Assembly (NCBI RefSeq): GCF_036195325.1
Contig: NZ_CP108101.1
Location: 7,688,001 to 7,752,000 of the forward strand
Origin: Streptomyces sp. NBC_00234
GTDB taxonomy: Bacteria; Actinomycetota; Actinomycetes; Streptomycetales; Streptomycetaceae
DNA: 64,000 nucleotides
Direction: 5' to 3'
Both the position numbers and the translations under genes were made by a program. This document shows, piece after piece, positions 8,027 through 16,695 of the stretch; position 1 is the stretch's first letter, and the number at the start of each line of letters is the position of its first letter. The notes beneath the pieces were generated by a model that was not told the origin of the DNA, did not search any database, and saw only the letters and a list, made by a program, of their open reading frames with translations.

Positions 8027-9013
8027 ATGAAGCTGCCGGAATCCAGGGGCGAGGTATCAGCCGCCCTGATCGAGGCGCTCGCCCGGGATCCGGGTCGGAG
8101 CCGCTTGCCGGACACGGCCCTGGCGGTGGGCGCCGACCCGTACGGCGACGACCTCCAACTCGCCCTGTACCTCTGCTACGAGTTGCACTACCGCGGCTTC
8201 GACGGGGTGGCCGGTGCCTGGGAGTGGGATCCGGAGCTGCTCGGCGTGCGTGCCGCACTGGAGCGTGTGTTCCTGGCGGCTCTGCGCGCCGACGTGCCCG
8301 TGACCGAGGACGTCGGCACCGCACTGGAGGAAGCAGTCCTGGCGCCGGCCGAGGCCGGAGGCGTGTCGTCCTTCCTGCGGGACGAGGGTGAGCTGTGGCA
8401 TCTGCGCGAGTACGCGGCACACCGCTCCCTCTACCACCTCAAGGAAGCCGACCCTCACGTGTGGGTGATTCCACGCCTGACGGGCCGGGCCAAGGCAGGC
8501 ATGGCCGCGGTGGAGTACGACGAATTCGGGGCGGGGCGAGCGGAACGTGTCCACTCGAAGCTCTTCGCCGACCTGATGGCCGACCTCCGGCTGGACCCGA
8601 CCTACGGGCGCTACCTCGATGCCGGCTCGCGGCAGATGCTGGCGACCGTCAACCTCATGTCGCTCTTGGGGCTTCACCGCTCCCACCGTGGTGCGTTGGT
8701 CGGTCACTTCGCCCTGGTGGAGATCACCTCGTCACCGGGGTCGAGGCTCCTCGCCGAGGCGTTGGAGCGAGTCGGTGCCGGACCCGCGGCGGTCCACTTC
8801 TATGCGGAGCACGTGGAGGCCGACGCCGTGCACGAGCAGCTCGTACGCCACGAGGTCGTCGCCGGTCTGCTCCACGAGGAGCCGCATCTGGCACCGGATG
8901 TCGCTTTCGGTATCGCGGTCACCGACTGGTTGGAAAACCGGTTGGGGGAGCAGCTGCTCAGCGCCTGGCAGGACGGCGAGTCCTCACTCCGCGTGCCGCT
9001 TCGTGGCGCGTGA
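8027..9013 (+). CDS. Iron-containing redox enzyme family protein (haem-oxygenase-like diiron fold), 328 aa
   Basis: The protein is predicted to be all-helical, with His/Glu residues spaced as in haem-oxygenase-like diiron oxidases: LWHLREYAAHRSLYHLKEAD, then AAVEYDEFGAGRAERVHSKL, and HYRGF, HEEPHL. The family uses a diiron centre for oxidative chemistry; the substrate here is unknown. ATG 8027 is chosen because homologous sequence begins there (MKLPESRGEV) after an AAGAGAAA purine stretch. A GATT (7923) with CGGTAC 15 bases further resembles a SigB-type promoter, but only weakly. Its 3' end overlaps the convergent CDGSH gene by 30 bases, and a methyltransferase follows, a trio likely to work together. 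Confidence 0.8.
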   Translation: MKLPESRGEVSAALIEALARDPGRSRLPDTALAVGADPYGDDLQLALYLCYELHYRGFDGVAGAWEWDPELLGVRAALERVFLAALRADVPVTEDVGTALEEAVLAPAEAGGVSSFLRDEGELWHLREYAAHRSLYHLKEADPHVWVIPRLTGRAKAGMAAVEYDEFGAGRAERVHSKLFADLMADLRLDPTYGRYLDAGSRQMLATVNLMSLLGLHRSHRGALVGHFALVEITSSPGSRLLAEALERVGAGPAAVHFYAEHVEADAVHEQLVRHEVVAGLLHEEPHLAPDVAFGIAVTDWLENRLGEQLLSAWQDGESSLRVPLRGA

Positions 9014-9244
9014 CGCGGTCTTCGGCCTCTTCCGGCCGCGGTGGCTCGTGTCGCACCAAGGGAAGATGTGACTTCGTCGGCAGGTGCACAGTGCCACAAC
9101 GGGACGGTCCGAGCGTGCAAGAGTGCCGTCCTCCTGGACCACTTCGACCGGCCCTTCCACGAGCATGGGTCCACCCGGCTCCTGCATGACGCGCCGTGCG
9201 GCGCCCCGAGATGCGGTCTCCGGTTCAGTACGGCCGTTCTGCAC
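8984..9244 (-). CDS. CDGSH iron-sulfur domain protein
   Basis: A small protein (67-86 aa) whose C-terminal half has the CDGSH-type 2Fe-2S motif CTCRRSHIFPWCDTSH: the ligand pattern Cys-X-Cys, then Pro-X-Cys-Asp and a final His. Before it comes LVEGPVEVVQEDGT, typical of the actinobacterial branch. Two starts are possible: GTG 9244, which overlaps the end of the upstream methyltransferase gene and would allow translational coupling, or ATG 9187. The fold carries electrons or clusters and would suit a partner of the diiron protein encoded on the opposite strand, whose 3' end it overlaps. Confidence 0.85.
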   Translation of the reverse strand: MQNGRTEPETASRGAARRVMQEPGGPMLVEGPVEVVQEDGTLARSDRPVVALCTCRRSHIFPWCDTSHRGRKRPKTASRATKRHAE

Positions 9245-9962
9245 GGATCACCACCAGCTCCTCCTCTTCCTGGCCGGGTTCGATCAGGCCCCGCATCTCC
9301 AGCCAGGCGGCCCGTCCACGCAGGACGGGGCCGAAGGGAACGAACCGGCGGTCGGCCACGCTGACGTCCAGCCCGGCGTCGGCCAGCCGTGTCGCGGTGA
9401 TCGTCGGCCCGCTCAGCACGGAGTGGACGGCGAGCAGCACACCCCCTGGGCGCAGAAGAGCAGGAACCTTGGCGCAGACCCGGTCGATCACCGCTCGGCC
9501 GTCCGGCCCCGCCTCCCAGGCGCGAGCTCTGCCGCGACTGGGCAGGCGCCTGCTCGCGGACGGCACATACGGCGGGTTCGCCAGCACCAGGTCGAACCTG
9601 AGCCCCGCCACAGGCTCCGTCAGGTCGCCTCGGCCGGCCCGGATCACCCGCGCGTGGCCGGACAGCAGTGCGTTCAGCCGCGTCGTGAGAACCGCCGCGG
9701 CGGACATGTCGATGGCGATCACGCGGCCAGCGCCATAACGCGCGGCGGCGATGGCCACCGCGCCCGTACCGGTACCCACGTCCAGGACCTCTGCTCCAGG
9801 GGCCAGGTGTTCGCGCCGCAGAGCCGAGATCAACATGGCTGTGTCCTCCTGTGGCGCGTAGATACCCGGAGGGCTGAGGAATACCAAGGTCGGGGTCCGG
9901 TTCTCAGAGAGCACGAAGGGCCGGCGGAAGCGTCCTCGCCGACCGGTCGAAAAGGACTTCAA
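9225..9962 (-). CDS. HemK2/MTQ2-type SAM-dependent methyltransferase
   Basis: A class I methyltransferase of ~245 aa. It has the SAM-binding glycine motif EVLDVGTGTGAVAIAA and the NPPY active-site motif in LVLANPPYVPS, which marks enzymes that methylate the amide nitrogen of glutamine or other planar nitrogens. YAPQEDTAML before the fold is typical of the HemK2-like branch. It is probably not the translation-factor enzyme PrmC, because it lacks that protein's N-terminal domain and lies in a redox cluster. The stop codon overlaps the GTG of the CDGSH gene. The start is uncertain: GTG 9914 would remove a basic N-terminal stretch. Confidence 0.8.
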   Translation of the reverse strand: MKSFSTGRRGRFRRPFVLSENRTPTLVFLSPPGIYAPQEDTAMLISALRREHLAPGAEVLDVGTGTGAVAIAAARYGAGRVIAIDMSAAAVLTTRLNALLSGHARVIRAGRGDLTEPVAGLRFDLVLANPPYVPSASRRLPSRGRARAWEAGPDGRAVIDRVCAKVPALLRPGGVLLAVHSVLSGPTITATRLADAGLDVSVADRRFVPFGPVLRGRAAWLEMRGLIEPGQEEEELVVIRAERPY

Positions 9963-10137
9963 CAGAACTGATGGCGCTCACCACCCGCGGTGTCGTCGAC
10001 CCGGTCCGCGACTGACGTATCCACCTTGCGTCCCTCCTCCCGAGGCTGCAATCGGTGAGCTGAGTGGCCCAGGAGCCTACGTGCCGTGTGCACATGTGAA
10101 GCGCATACTGGAAGCACCTGCGCGAACGGAGGATGTC

Positions 10138-10293
10138 ATGATCATCCTCGGCGTTATTCTGCTGGTCATCGGCCTGGTGGCCGGTCTGGGGATCCTGTGG
10201 ACCATCGGTATCGTGCTCGTCGCGATCGGAATTCTCCTCTGGATCATGGGTGCCGTTGGGCACGCAGTCGGCGGTCGACGCCACTACTACTAG
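10138..10293 (+). CDS. DUF6131-type small membrane protein, 51 aa
   Basis: Two hydrophobic helices separated by a short turn: MIILGVILLVIGLVAGLGIL and IGIVLVAIGILLWIMGAVG, ending in GGRRHYY. This is the pattern of the DUF6131 family of tiny actinobacterial membrane proteins of unknown role. GGAGG seven bases before ATG 10138 supports the start. It precedes the gas-vesicle operon by about 250 bases and is probably a separate transcript. Confidence 0.78.
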   Translation: MIILGVILLVIGLVAGLGILWTIGIVLVAIGILLWIMGAVGHAVGGRRHYY

Positions 10294-10540
10294 GGCCGCC
10301 TGATCCGGCTCCGTGCACGTGGCCGTGTGAGACGCCCAGGGGGACGCGGGAAGTCGGCGGCCCTGGGTACCCCGCGCCCTGCGCACGGACATGACGCCGG
10401 TCGGTGGATCGGAACCCTGACAGGGGCGTCGGACACGTCGACAGAACGACGATGAGTCCGGAGCGGGCCCCACCAGGGCAGGTGCGCCCGATGGCTCCGC
10501 TCAAGGTGCGGCGCGGCCGATACCGATCAGACTTGAATTC

Positions 10541-10861
10541 ATGGCAGAAGAACGTCGGCCGCGCGCCGGGAAATCCACGAAGACAGCCCCTCGCCGCACG
10601 CCGTCAGCGTGTGGAGCGCAGGAGGCTGCCCGTGCTGCTTGCCGGAGCCTGAGCGACCTGATCGACCATCCCGTGGAGGGCGTCTCAGCGGTGAGACGCG
10701 CCGAGGACGGTTGGTGCGTCGTCGTGGACGTACTCGAACTGCCCCGGATCCCGGACACCACAAGTCTTCTTGCCTCCTACGAGGTGCAGCTCGATCGGGA
10801 CGGCGAGCTCATGGAGTACCGCAGGGTCCGCCGCTATCGGCGGGGAGCTGCCGATGAATGA
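10541..10861 (+). CDS. gvpO: Gas vesicle protein GvpO
   Basis: A 106-residue protein. After a basic N-terminus it has the GvpO core: LSDLIDHPVEGVSAVRRAED, GWCVVVDVLELPRIPDT and a YRRVRRYRRG ending. GvpO is an accessory or regulatory protein of gas-vesicle formation in haloarchaea and heads the streptomycete gvp cluster. The stop overlaps an ATGA at 10858. There is no good Shine-Dalgarno before ATG 10541. About 170 bases upstream, GGGTAC at 10365-10370 looks like a SigB-type -10 element, but no matching -35 is seen. Confidence 0.9.
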   Translation: MAEERRPRAGKSTKTAPRRTPSACGAQEAARAACRSLSDLIDHPVEGVSAVRRAEDGWCVVVDVLELPRIPDTTSLLASYEVQLDRDGELMEYRRVRRYRRGAADE

Positions 10862-10893
10862 CCAGGACTGCCCGACGACCGGAAGGACGACCC

Positions 10894-11355
10894 ATGCCCG
10901 CGACCACCTATTCCGATGAGGTAGTGGCGTGCCCGCCGCGCGCCGGCACGTTGTACGACGTGCTGGAACTCATCCTTGATCGGGGCATGGTGATCGACGT
11001 GTTCGTCCGGGTCTCCCTGGTCGGCATCGAGATCCTCAAGGTGGACGCGCGCATCGTCGTAGCGAGTGTGGACACCTACCTGCGATTCGCCGAGGCATGC
11101 AACCGGCTCGACCTGGAGCGTGACTCCGGAAGCACCACCGTGCCCGAGCTGTTGAGCGGCAGCGCTGCCAAGTCCATCGGCAAGCGCAAGGTGCGCAAGG
11201 CCGCGGAGTCCGTGGGCGACACGGTGCGCAAGGCGGTCGGCGGCGGTGACGACGACTCGGACGAGTCGGACGAGGAAGAGCAGCAGGAACGGCCCAGGAA
11301 GCGGCGTGCTCCGGCGCGCAGTGGTGCGCCCCGTCGACGTCGTTCGGAGGCGTGA
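10894..11355 (+). CDS. gvpA: Gas vesicle structural protein GvpA with long charged tail
   Basis: The core LYDVLELILDRGMVIDVFVR, then VSLVGIEILKVDARIVVASV and DTYLRFAEACNRL, is the GvpA shell-protein signature of amphipathic helices and strands that pack into the vesicle rib. I chose ATG 10894, preceded by GGAAGGA, rather than ATG 10858, which overlaps the gvpO stop. The ~85 residues after the core are unusual: a basic helix followed by an acidic run (DDDSDESDEEEQQE) and an Arg-rich end. Classical cyanobacterial GvpA has only ~70 residues, so this belongs to the extended streptomycete type. Confidence 0.92.
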   Translation: MPATTYSDEVVACPPRAGTLYDVLELILDRGMVIDVFVRVSLVGIEILKVDARIVVASVDTYLRFAEACNRLDLERDSGSTTVPELLSGSAAKSIGKRKVRKAAESVGDTVRKAVGGGDDDSDESDEEEQQERPRKRRAPARSGAPRRRRSEA

Positions 11356-11358
11356 GCC

Positions 11359-12108
11359 GTGACGGCCGACGGTGTGTACGTCTACGCGATCATCCACGAG
11401 GGCAAAAGGCTGCCGAAGAAGGCTGGCGGTGTCGGCGCCCCGGCTGCCCCTTTGCGCACCATCCGGCAAGGACGGGTTGCCGCAGTCGTCAGTGATGCTC
11501 CGCCTAAGCTCCGAGCCCGGCGGCGCGACCTGATGGCTCACCAAGACCTTCTGATGCGGCTCGCGGACGATGGACCGGTCCTGCCCATGCGGTTCGGGAT
11601 GGTCGCACCGGACGAGGAGACCGTGCGCGGTCAACTGGCCGCCGGCGAGACGGACCACGTCGCCGCTCTGGAGTATCTCTCCGACGCGGTCGAGGTCAAC
11701 GTCAAGGCCCTCCCGGCGCAGAACGGACTCGCGAGTCTCGTCGCGGAGGACACGAGAGTCCGGCGGCTGCGGGACGAAGCACGGCGCCGCCCCGGCTACG
11801 AGGCCAGCCTGCGACTGGGCGAAGCCGTGTCGGCCTCTCTTGAGAGCCGGGCAGCCGAGGCAGGACGACGAGTCCTGCGCGAGCTCACACCCATGGCCCG
11901 TGCGGTGGCCGTCGGACCGGACGTCCAGGGATGCGTGCTCAACGTGTCGTTCCTGGTCGACCGCGGAGACAGCGACGACTTCCGAAGCGTGGCGGAACGT
12001 TTCGGAAGCGCGCACCGTGACCACGTCGAGCTGCGGTGCGCGGGTCCGCTGCCGTGTTTCAGCTTCGTCGCCGCCGAAGGCGCGCACGCACGGGCAGCCG
12101 GGGTCTGA
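11359..12108 (+). CDS. gvpF: Gas vesicle protein GvpF
   Basis: A 249-residue GvpF/GvpL-family protein with the two-domain fold of the family: GVYVYAIIHEGK at the start, VLPMRFGMVAPDEETVR in the middle and a C-terminal half ending CAGPLPCFSFV. GvpF in other organisms binds GvpA and helps vesicle assembly. GTG 11359 follows the gvpA stop by three bases. gvpL, 2.6 kb downstream, is a diverged paralogue. Confidence 0.92.
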   Translation: MTADGVYVYAIIHEGKRLPKKAGGVGAPAAPLRTIRQGRVAAVVSDAPPKLRARRRDLMAHQDLLMRLADDGPVLPMRFGMVAPDEETVRGQLAAGETDHVAALEYLSDAVEVNVKALPAQNGLASLVAEDTRVRRLRDEARRRPGYEASLRLGEAVSASLESRAAEAGRRVLRELTPMARAVAVGPDVQGCVLNVSFLVDRGDSDDFRSVAERFGSAHRDHVELRCAGPLPCFSFVAAEGAHARAAGV

Positions 12109-12109
12109 C

Positions 12110-12364
12110 ATGGGACTGATCACGGGACTGCTCACGCTCCCCATCGCACCGGTCCGCGGTGTCATCTGGGTGGCGGAGAAGCTCAACGACGCTGCCGAGC
12201 GCGAACTGCACGACCCAGGAGTGCTCCGCGCCCAACTGGCTGTACTGAACCGGGAATTCGAAGACGGAGACATCAGCCTGGAGGAGTTCGAACGGGAAGA
12301 GGAACGGCTACTCGACCGGCTGCATGCTGCACAAGCCGGCCCCACGCCGAACGATCGAAGGTGA
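12110..12364 (+). CDS. gvpG: Gas vesicle protein GvpG
   Basis: An 84-residue protein with the GvpG pattern: MGLITGLLTLPIAPVRGVIW, a helical centre with ELHDP and LNREFEDGDISLEEFE, and a charged end. GvpG is an assembly accessory protein. Its ATG lies one base after the gvpF stop codon, so translation is probably coupled. Confidence 0.9.
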   Translation: MGLITGLLTLPIAPVRGVIWVAEKLNDAAERELHDPGVLRAQLAVLNREFEDGDISLEEFEREEERLLDRLHAAQAGPTPNDRR

Positions 12365-12371
12365 CGTGCTC

Positions 12372-13328
12372 ATGGATGACACAGCCAAGGTGACCCTCGC
12401 AGCCGCAGTAGTGGGTGGCTATGTGCTGGGCCGGACGAAGAAGGGCCGGCTGGCGCTGACCATTGCGACCTATCTGGCAGGCAGGCGATTCGGCCTCGAA
12501 CCCAAACAGCTTGCCGCCGAAGGGATGCGCAGGCTCGGCGAGATTCCCCAGTTCGCCGAACTGCAGGATCAGCTGACGGGGGAAGTCCTCGACGCGGGAC
12601 GCAAGGCGTTGACGGCTGCCGCCGATCGGGGGATGAGCACCCTGGCCGGCACCCTCAGCGACCGTACGGCCCGGCTCAGCGGGACGCGGGAAGAGGAAGA
12701 GGAAGAGGAGCCGGACGAGTACGAGCAGGAAGAGGACGGCGCGGAGTACGAGGACGAGGAGGAACCGCCGGAGGACGAATACGAGGAGGAAGAGGAGGAG
12801 GAAGAGGAGCCGGAGGACGAGTACGAGGAAGAGCCGGAAGACGAGTACGAGGAAGAGGAGGAGGAACCGGAGGAGGAAGAGGAGGAAGAGGAGGAGGAAG
12901 AGGAGGAGCCGGAGGGGAAGCAGCCGAAGCGACGCAGTTCTGGGAAGACAGCCCAGGAGGAGAAGCCCCGTCCGGAGAAGAAGACGGCGTCGGCCAAGAA
13001 GGCGGCAGCGGGGAAGACCGCTCCGGCGAAGAAGACCGCCGCCCGGAAGACGGCGGCGGCGAAGAAGACCGCTGCGAAGAAGACCGCTCCGGCGAAGAAG
13101 ACCGCCGCGCGGAAGACGGCCTCGGCGAAGAAGACCGCCGGTAAGACGGCCTCGGCGAAGAAGTCCGCTGCGAAGAAGACCGCCCCGGCGAAGAAGTCCG
13201 CCGCACGGAAGACCGCCCCGGCGAAGAAGTCCGCCGCTCGCAAGACGGCTCCGGCGAAGAAGTCCGCTGCGCGGAAGACGACGGCGGCGAAGAAGACCGC
13301 ATCCAAGCGCGCCGATCGTCGGAGGTAG
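12372..13328 (+). CDS. gvpY: GvpY-type gas vesicle protein with acidic block and histone-H1-like tail, 318 aa
   Basis: Residues 1-105 form a normal helical domain that begins MDDTAKVTLAAAVVGGYVLG and contains a likely membrane-associated helix. Then come ~75 residues that are almost all Glu, with Asp, Tyr and Pro, and finally ~120 residues of KKTA/RKTA/PAKKSA repeats resembling the tail of histone H1. The name follows position: the streptomycete order is gvpO-A-F-G-Y-Z-J-L-S-K, and this gene sits where gvpY belongs. The H1-like tail suggests binding to nucleic acid or another polyanion, but it could also fold back on the acidic block. Function is unknown. Confidence 0.75.
   Translation: MDDTAKVTLAAAVVGGYVLGRTKKGRLALTIATYLAGRRFGLEPKQLAAEGMRRLGEIPQFAELQDQLTGEVLDAGRKALTAAADRGMSTLAGTLSDRTARLSGTREEEEEEEPDEYEQEEDGAEYEDEEEPPEDEYEEEEEEEEEPEDEYEEEPEDEYEEEEEEPEEEEEEEEEEEEEPEGKQPKRRSSGKTAQEEKPRPEKKTASAKKAAAGKTAPAKKTAARKTAAAKKTAAKKTAPAKKTAARKTASAKKTAGKTASAKKSAAKKTAPAKKSAARKTAPAKKSAARKTAPAKKSAARKTTAAKKTASKRADRRR
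12970..13314 (+). repeat. Degenerate tandem repeats encoding KKTA/RKTAPAKKSA units in gvpY
   Basis: About 345 bases of short repeats of the type GCGAAGAAG-ACCGC encode alternating Lys-Lys or Arg-Lys, Thr or Ser, Ala and Pro. Several 20-40-base units are near-identical, as expected from repeat slippage, so copy number may vary between strains. The preceding bases ~12690-12915 are a purine-rich GAGGAAGAG tract encoding the acidic block. Confidence 0.8.
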
Positions 13329-13334
13329 CCAGTC

Positions 13335-14406
<1,072 letters not shown>

Positions 14407-14414
<8 letters not shown>

Positions 14415-14742
14415 CGTCGACTTCAGACAGGGGTCCTATCCCGTCTCCGGCCCGCAGACCACCAATCTTGCCGACATCCTCGAACGCGTCCTCGACAAGG
14501 GCATCGTCATCGCCGGGGACATCAAGATCGACCTCCTCGACATCGAGCTGCTCACCATCCGCCTCCGGCTGTTCGTGGCGTCCGTGGACACGGCGAAGAA
14601 GGCCGGAATCGACTGGTGGGAGAACGATCCCGCACTCAGCTCGAGCGCCTCCCGTAGTGCTTTGCAGGACGAGAACCGCGAGTTGCGTGAGCGTCTGAAG
14701 GCGCTCGAATCCGCGGCCGACGACGCGTCACCCCAGCGATGA
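14407..14742 (+). CDS. gvpJ: Gas vesicle protein GvpJ (GvpA-like minor shell protein)
   Basis: The core NLADILERVLDKGIVIAGDI, then IDLLDIELLTIRLRLFVASV and DTAKKAGIDWW, is a GvpA-family fold. WW after the core is typical of GvpJ-type proteins, which shape vesicle tips. At 111 aa it is longer than GvpA proper but lacks the acidic and basic tail of the gvpA product upstream. The GTG start overlaps gvpZ. Confidence 0.88.
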
Positions 14743-14761
14743 CCAAGGAGAACCCACGCAC

Positions 14762-15577
14762 ATGACGGAGCGCGGCCCCGATCCCTCGGACGTCAACGCC
14801 ATCTACGTGTTCGCTGTCTGCCGCAATCTGGACCCGGCGCTCCTCGCCGGTCTGTCGGGTGTCACCGATGAGGCCCCTGTGGCAACACTGCCGATCGGGA
14901 CGCTTACGGCGGTCATCCAGCCCGTCCGAGCGAGTGACTTCACCGATGAGGCGTGGCAAGCACGCCTGTCCGATCCGGGAGAGCTGGAACGGCATGCCCG
15001 CGCCCATCACGAAGTCGTTACCGCGGCTGCGGCCTGCTGCCCCACGGTCCCCCTGCCGCTCGCCACGCTCTACCACGGCGAGGAGAGAGCGCGGGAGGCG
15101 CTGGCCAACGAGACGGACCGGTTCCATGCCGCGCTGGAGCGCATCGCGCACCACGCGGAGTGGGGTGTGAAGGTGTACGCGCCGGCCTATGCCTCGAACA
15201 CCCCGGTCAGGGAGTCGACCCGTCCTGCCGCGCCGGCTGGCCGAGCGCGCCCGGAACCCGGAGCGGGTCTCGCATATCTGGACCGCAAGCGGGGCTTGCA
15301 GGAGCGCCGCGAGCAGCATCAGGGAGAGGCACTGCGCAGTGCGGAAACAGTGGATGCCGAAATGAGCAGCCTTGCCACCGCCTCCCGCAGGCTGCGACCC
15401 CATGGACCCCAGCCCTCCGGGGAACGGAGGGTCCAAGTCCTCAACGCCACCTATCTGGTGTCGGAACATCGCGCCCACGAGCTCGCCGCGCTGACCCGGA
15501 CACTGCAGGAACGAACCGGCGCGCAGATCGAGCTGTCGGGGCCCTGGGTTCCCTATTCCTTCGTCGGCGAGGTGTAG
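14762..15577 (+). CDS. gvpL: Gas vesicle protein GvpL (GvpF/GvpL family)
   Basis: A 271-residue paralogue of the GvpF upstream: NAIYVFAVCRNLDPALLAGL at the start, VPLPLATLYHGEERAREAL in the middle, and a C-terminal LVSEHRAHELAALTRTLQER followed by GPWVPYSFVGEV. Family members interact with GvpA-type proteins during vesicle assembly. AAGGAG about 12 bases before ATG 14762 supports the start. gvpS follows after three bases. Confidence 0.9.
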   Translation: MTERGPDPSDVNAIYVFAVCRNLDPALLAGLSGVTDEAPVATLPIGTLTAVIQPVRASDFTDEAWQARLSDPGELERHARAHHEVVTAAAACCPTVPLPLATLYHGEERAREALANETDRFHAALERIAHHAEWGVKVYAPAYASNTPVRESTRPAAPAGRARPEPGAGLAYLDRKRGLQERREQHQGEALRSAETVDAEMSSLATASRRLRPHGPQPSGERRVQVLNATYLVSEHRAHELAALTRTLQERTGAQIELSGPWVPYSFVGEV

Positions 15578-15580
15578 GCA

Positions 15581-15808
15581 GTGACACACGAAGTGGTGCC
15601 ATGGGACAGGCCCGAACCACTGAGCGGCCCGATCGGCGTGCCGCTCGTCGACCTTCTGGACCGCATCCTCGCGACAGGCGTGGTGATCAGCGGAGACCTG
15701 GTCATCGCCATTGCCGACGTACCGCTGGTACGAGTGTCGCTGCATGCCTTGTTGTCGTCCGTCAACGAACGTGTTCCGGCGCCCTGGGCGGACGGAGGCC
15801 CGCTGTGA
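15581..15808 (+). CDS. gvpS: Gas vesicle protein GvpS (small GvpA-like)
   Basis: A 75-residue GvpA-family protein with the core VPLVDLLDRILATGVVISGD, then LVIAIADVPLVRVSLHALLS. It is the shortest of the three GvpA-like products in the operon. The stop codon overlaps the GTG start of gvpK (GTGA), so the two are probably translated together. Confidence 0.87.
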   Translation: MTHEVVPWDRPEPLSGPIGVPLVDLLDRILATGVVISGDLVIAIADVPLVRVSLHALLSSVNERVPAPWADGGPL

Positions 15809-16083
15809 CCGACTCGCGCCTCGACCTGGACTCCGACCAGATGGGACGTGACCTCGTCGCCCTGGTGCTGACCGTGGTGGAACTCCTACGACAGTTGATG
15901 GAGCGCCAGGCGATTCGGCGCATCGAGCAGGGCGATCTCAGCGAACAGCAGGCTGACGAGATCGGGACCACGCTCATGCTGCTCGACCAACGGATGACGG
16001 AACTCTGCGAGCAGCACGGAGTGCGTCCGGAGGACCTCAATCTGGACCTCGGACCGCTTGGAAGCCTCTTGCCCCGAAACTGA
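15805..16083 (+). CDS. gvpK: Gas vesicle protein GvpK
   Basis: A 92-residue helical protein with the GvpK signature: DLVALVLTVVELLRQLMERQ, AIRRIEQGDLSEQQADEIGT and a C-terminal GVRPEDLNLDLGPLGSLL. The true start is GTG 15805, which overlaps the gvpS stop; a longer reading frame from 14953 is a shadow of gvpL. It is the last gene of the gvp operon and is followed by a strong hairpin. No gvpN-type ATPase is present, as in other streptomycete clusters. Confidence 0.92.
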   Translation: MTDSRLDLDSDQMGRDLVALVLTVVELLRQLMERQAIRRIEQGDLSEQQADEIGTTLMLLDQRMTELCEQHGVRPEDLNLDLGPLGSLLPRN

Positions 16084-16104
16084 ACCCGCGCGAACGGTGC
16101 GTGA

Positions 16105-16144
16105 GGCGGCGGTGCCGGCTCACGGCACGTTCGGGCGCGCCGCC
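16105..16144 (+). terminator. Terminator hairpin after the gvp operon
   Basis: An inner stem GTGCCG (16112-16117) pairs with CGGCAC (16123-16128) around GCTCA. An outer stem GGCGGCG (16105-16111) pairs with CGCCGCC (16138-16144), with a one-sided bulge. It starts 21 bases after the gvpK stop. Confidence 0.55.
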
Positions 16145-16201
16145 GTCCTGCTCGATGGCTGAGGACTCGGTGGGGGAGCGGTGCGTGCGGACGCCGATCA
16201 T

Positions 16202-16534
16202 TTAGTCACCCATGAACCACACGTAGCTGCCCGGGGTTGCCGCACACACATCAAGAAGCTCAGCAAGGTCGCGGAGAGCCGCCTTCTCAGGCTGGTCAGT
16301 CCACCGTTGCAACAGCGCGGCGACTTCGAGAAGGGCGGCTCGGGCTTCCTGTTCGTTGAAGAGGGTGTCGCCGTAGGGATCCACCCAGCCGAGCTTGCCC
16401 GAGCCGTGCCGGTCGAGCGTGCTCAGCACCCGTGCCAACGCTTCACCATGCTGATAGGACCCTCGCAGCACCGTGCTGCGGGAAGCCCTCTTGAACGAGG
16501 GACGCCCCGAGTGCAGCTCCAGCTCGATCCCCAC
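16202..16534 (-). CDS. Conserved hypothetical protein, 110 aa
   Basis: I do not recognise a named family. The start is fixed by a strong Shine-Dalgarno: AAGGAGG lies a few bases before GTG 16534, so a longer reading frame to 16609 is not used. The protein begins VGIELELHSGRPSFKRASRS, has GWVDPYGDTLFNEQEA in the centre and a predicted helical C-terminal half ending GSYVWFMGD. The mixed strand-then-helix composition and the neighbouring Imm21-like gene make a role as a small immunity or cytosolic binding protein possible, but this is a guess. Confidence 0.6.
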   Translation of the reverse strand: MGIELELHSGRPSFKRASRSTVLRGSYQHGEALARVLSTLDRHGSGKLGWVDPYGDTLFNEQEARAALLEVAALLQRWTDQPEKAALRDLAELLDVCAATPGSYVWFMGD

Positions 16535-16695
16535 GACTCCTCCTTCGACCACGGACACCGAAACTTCGCAGAGACTATGTGTCAGGCAGCACCTGAAGGC
16601 TTCCCGCACCTGCCGGCCGCAGGAGCTGAGTCGTCCGCAGTCCGGGCGCTGCCGGTCCTCGAAGGGGTGTCAGTGGGTGGGGGCACACTGGCGGC

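Noticed and set aside
10365..10370. GGGTAC as a SigB-type -10 element for the gvp operon
   Set aside because: No GNNT -35 element is found 14-16 bases upstream, so I did not list it as a promoter.
12690..13302. Ser- and Pro-rich antisense frames opposite gvpY
   Set aside because: They are the complement of the GAG/AAG repeats. The gvp order and spacing support the plus-strand gene.
12970..13314. CRISPR-like appearance of short repeats in gvpY
   Set aside because: Repeats are in frame, without spacers of regular length or cas genes, and encode KKTA units.
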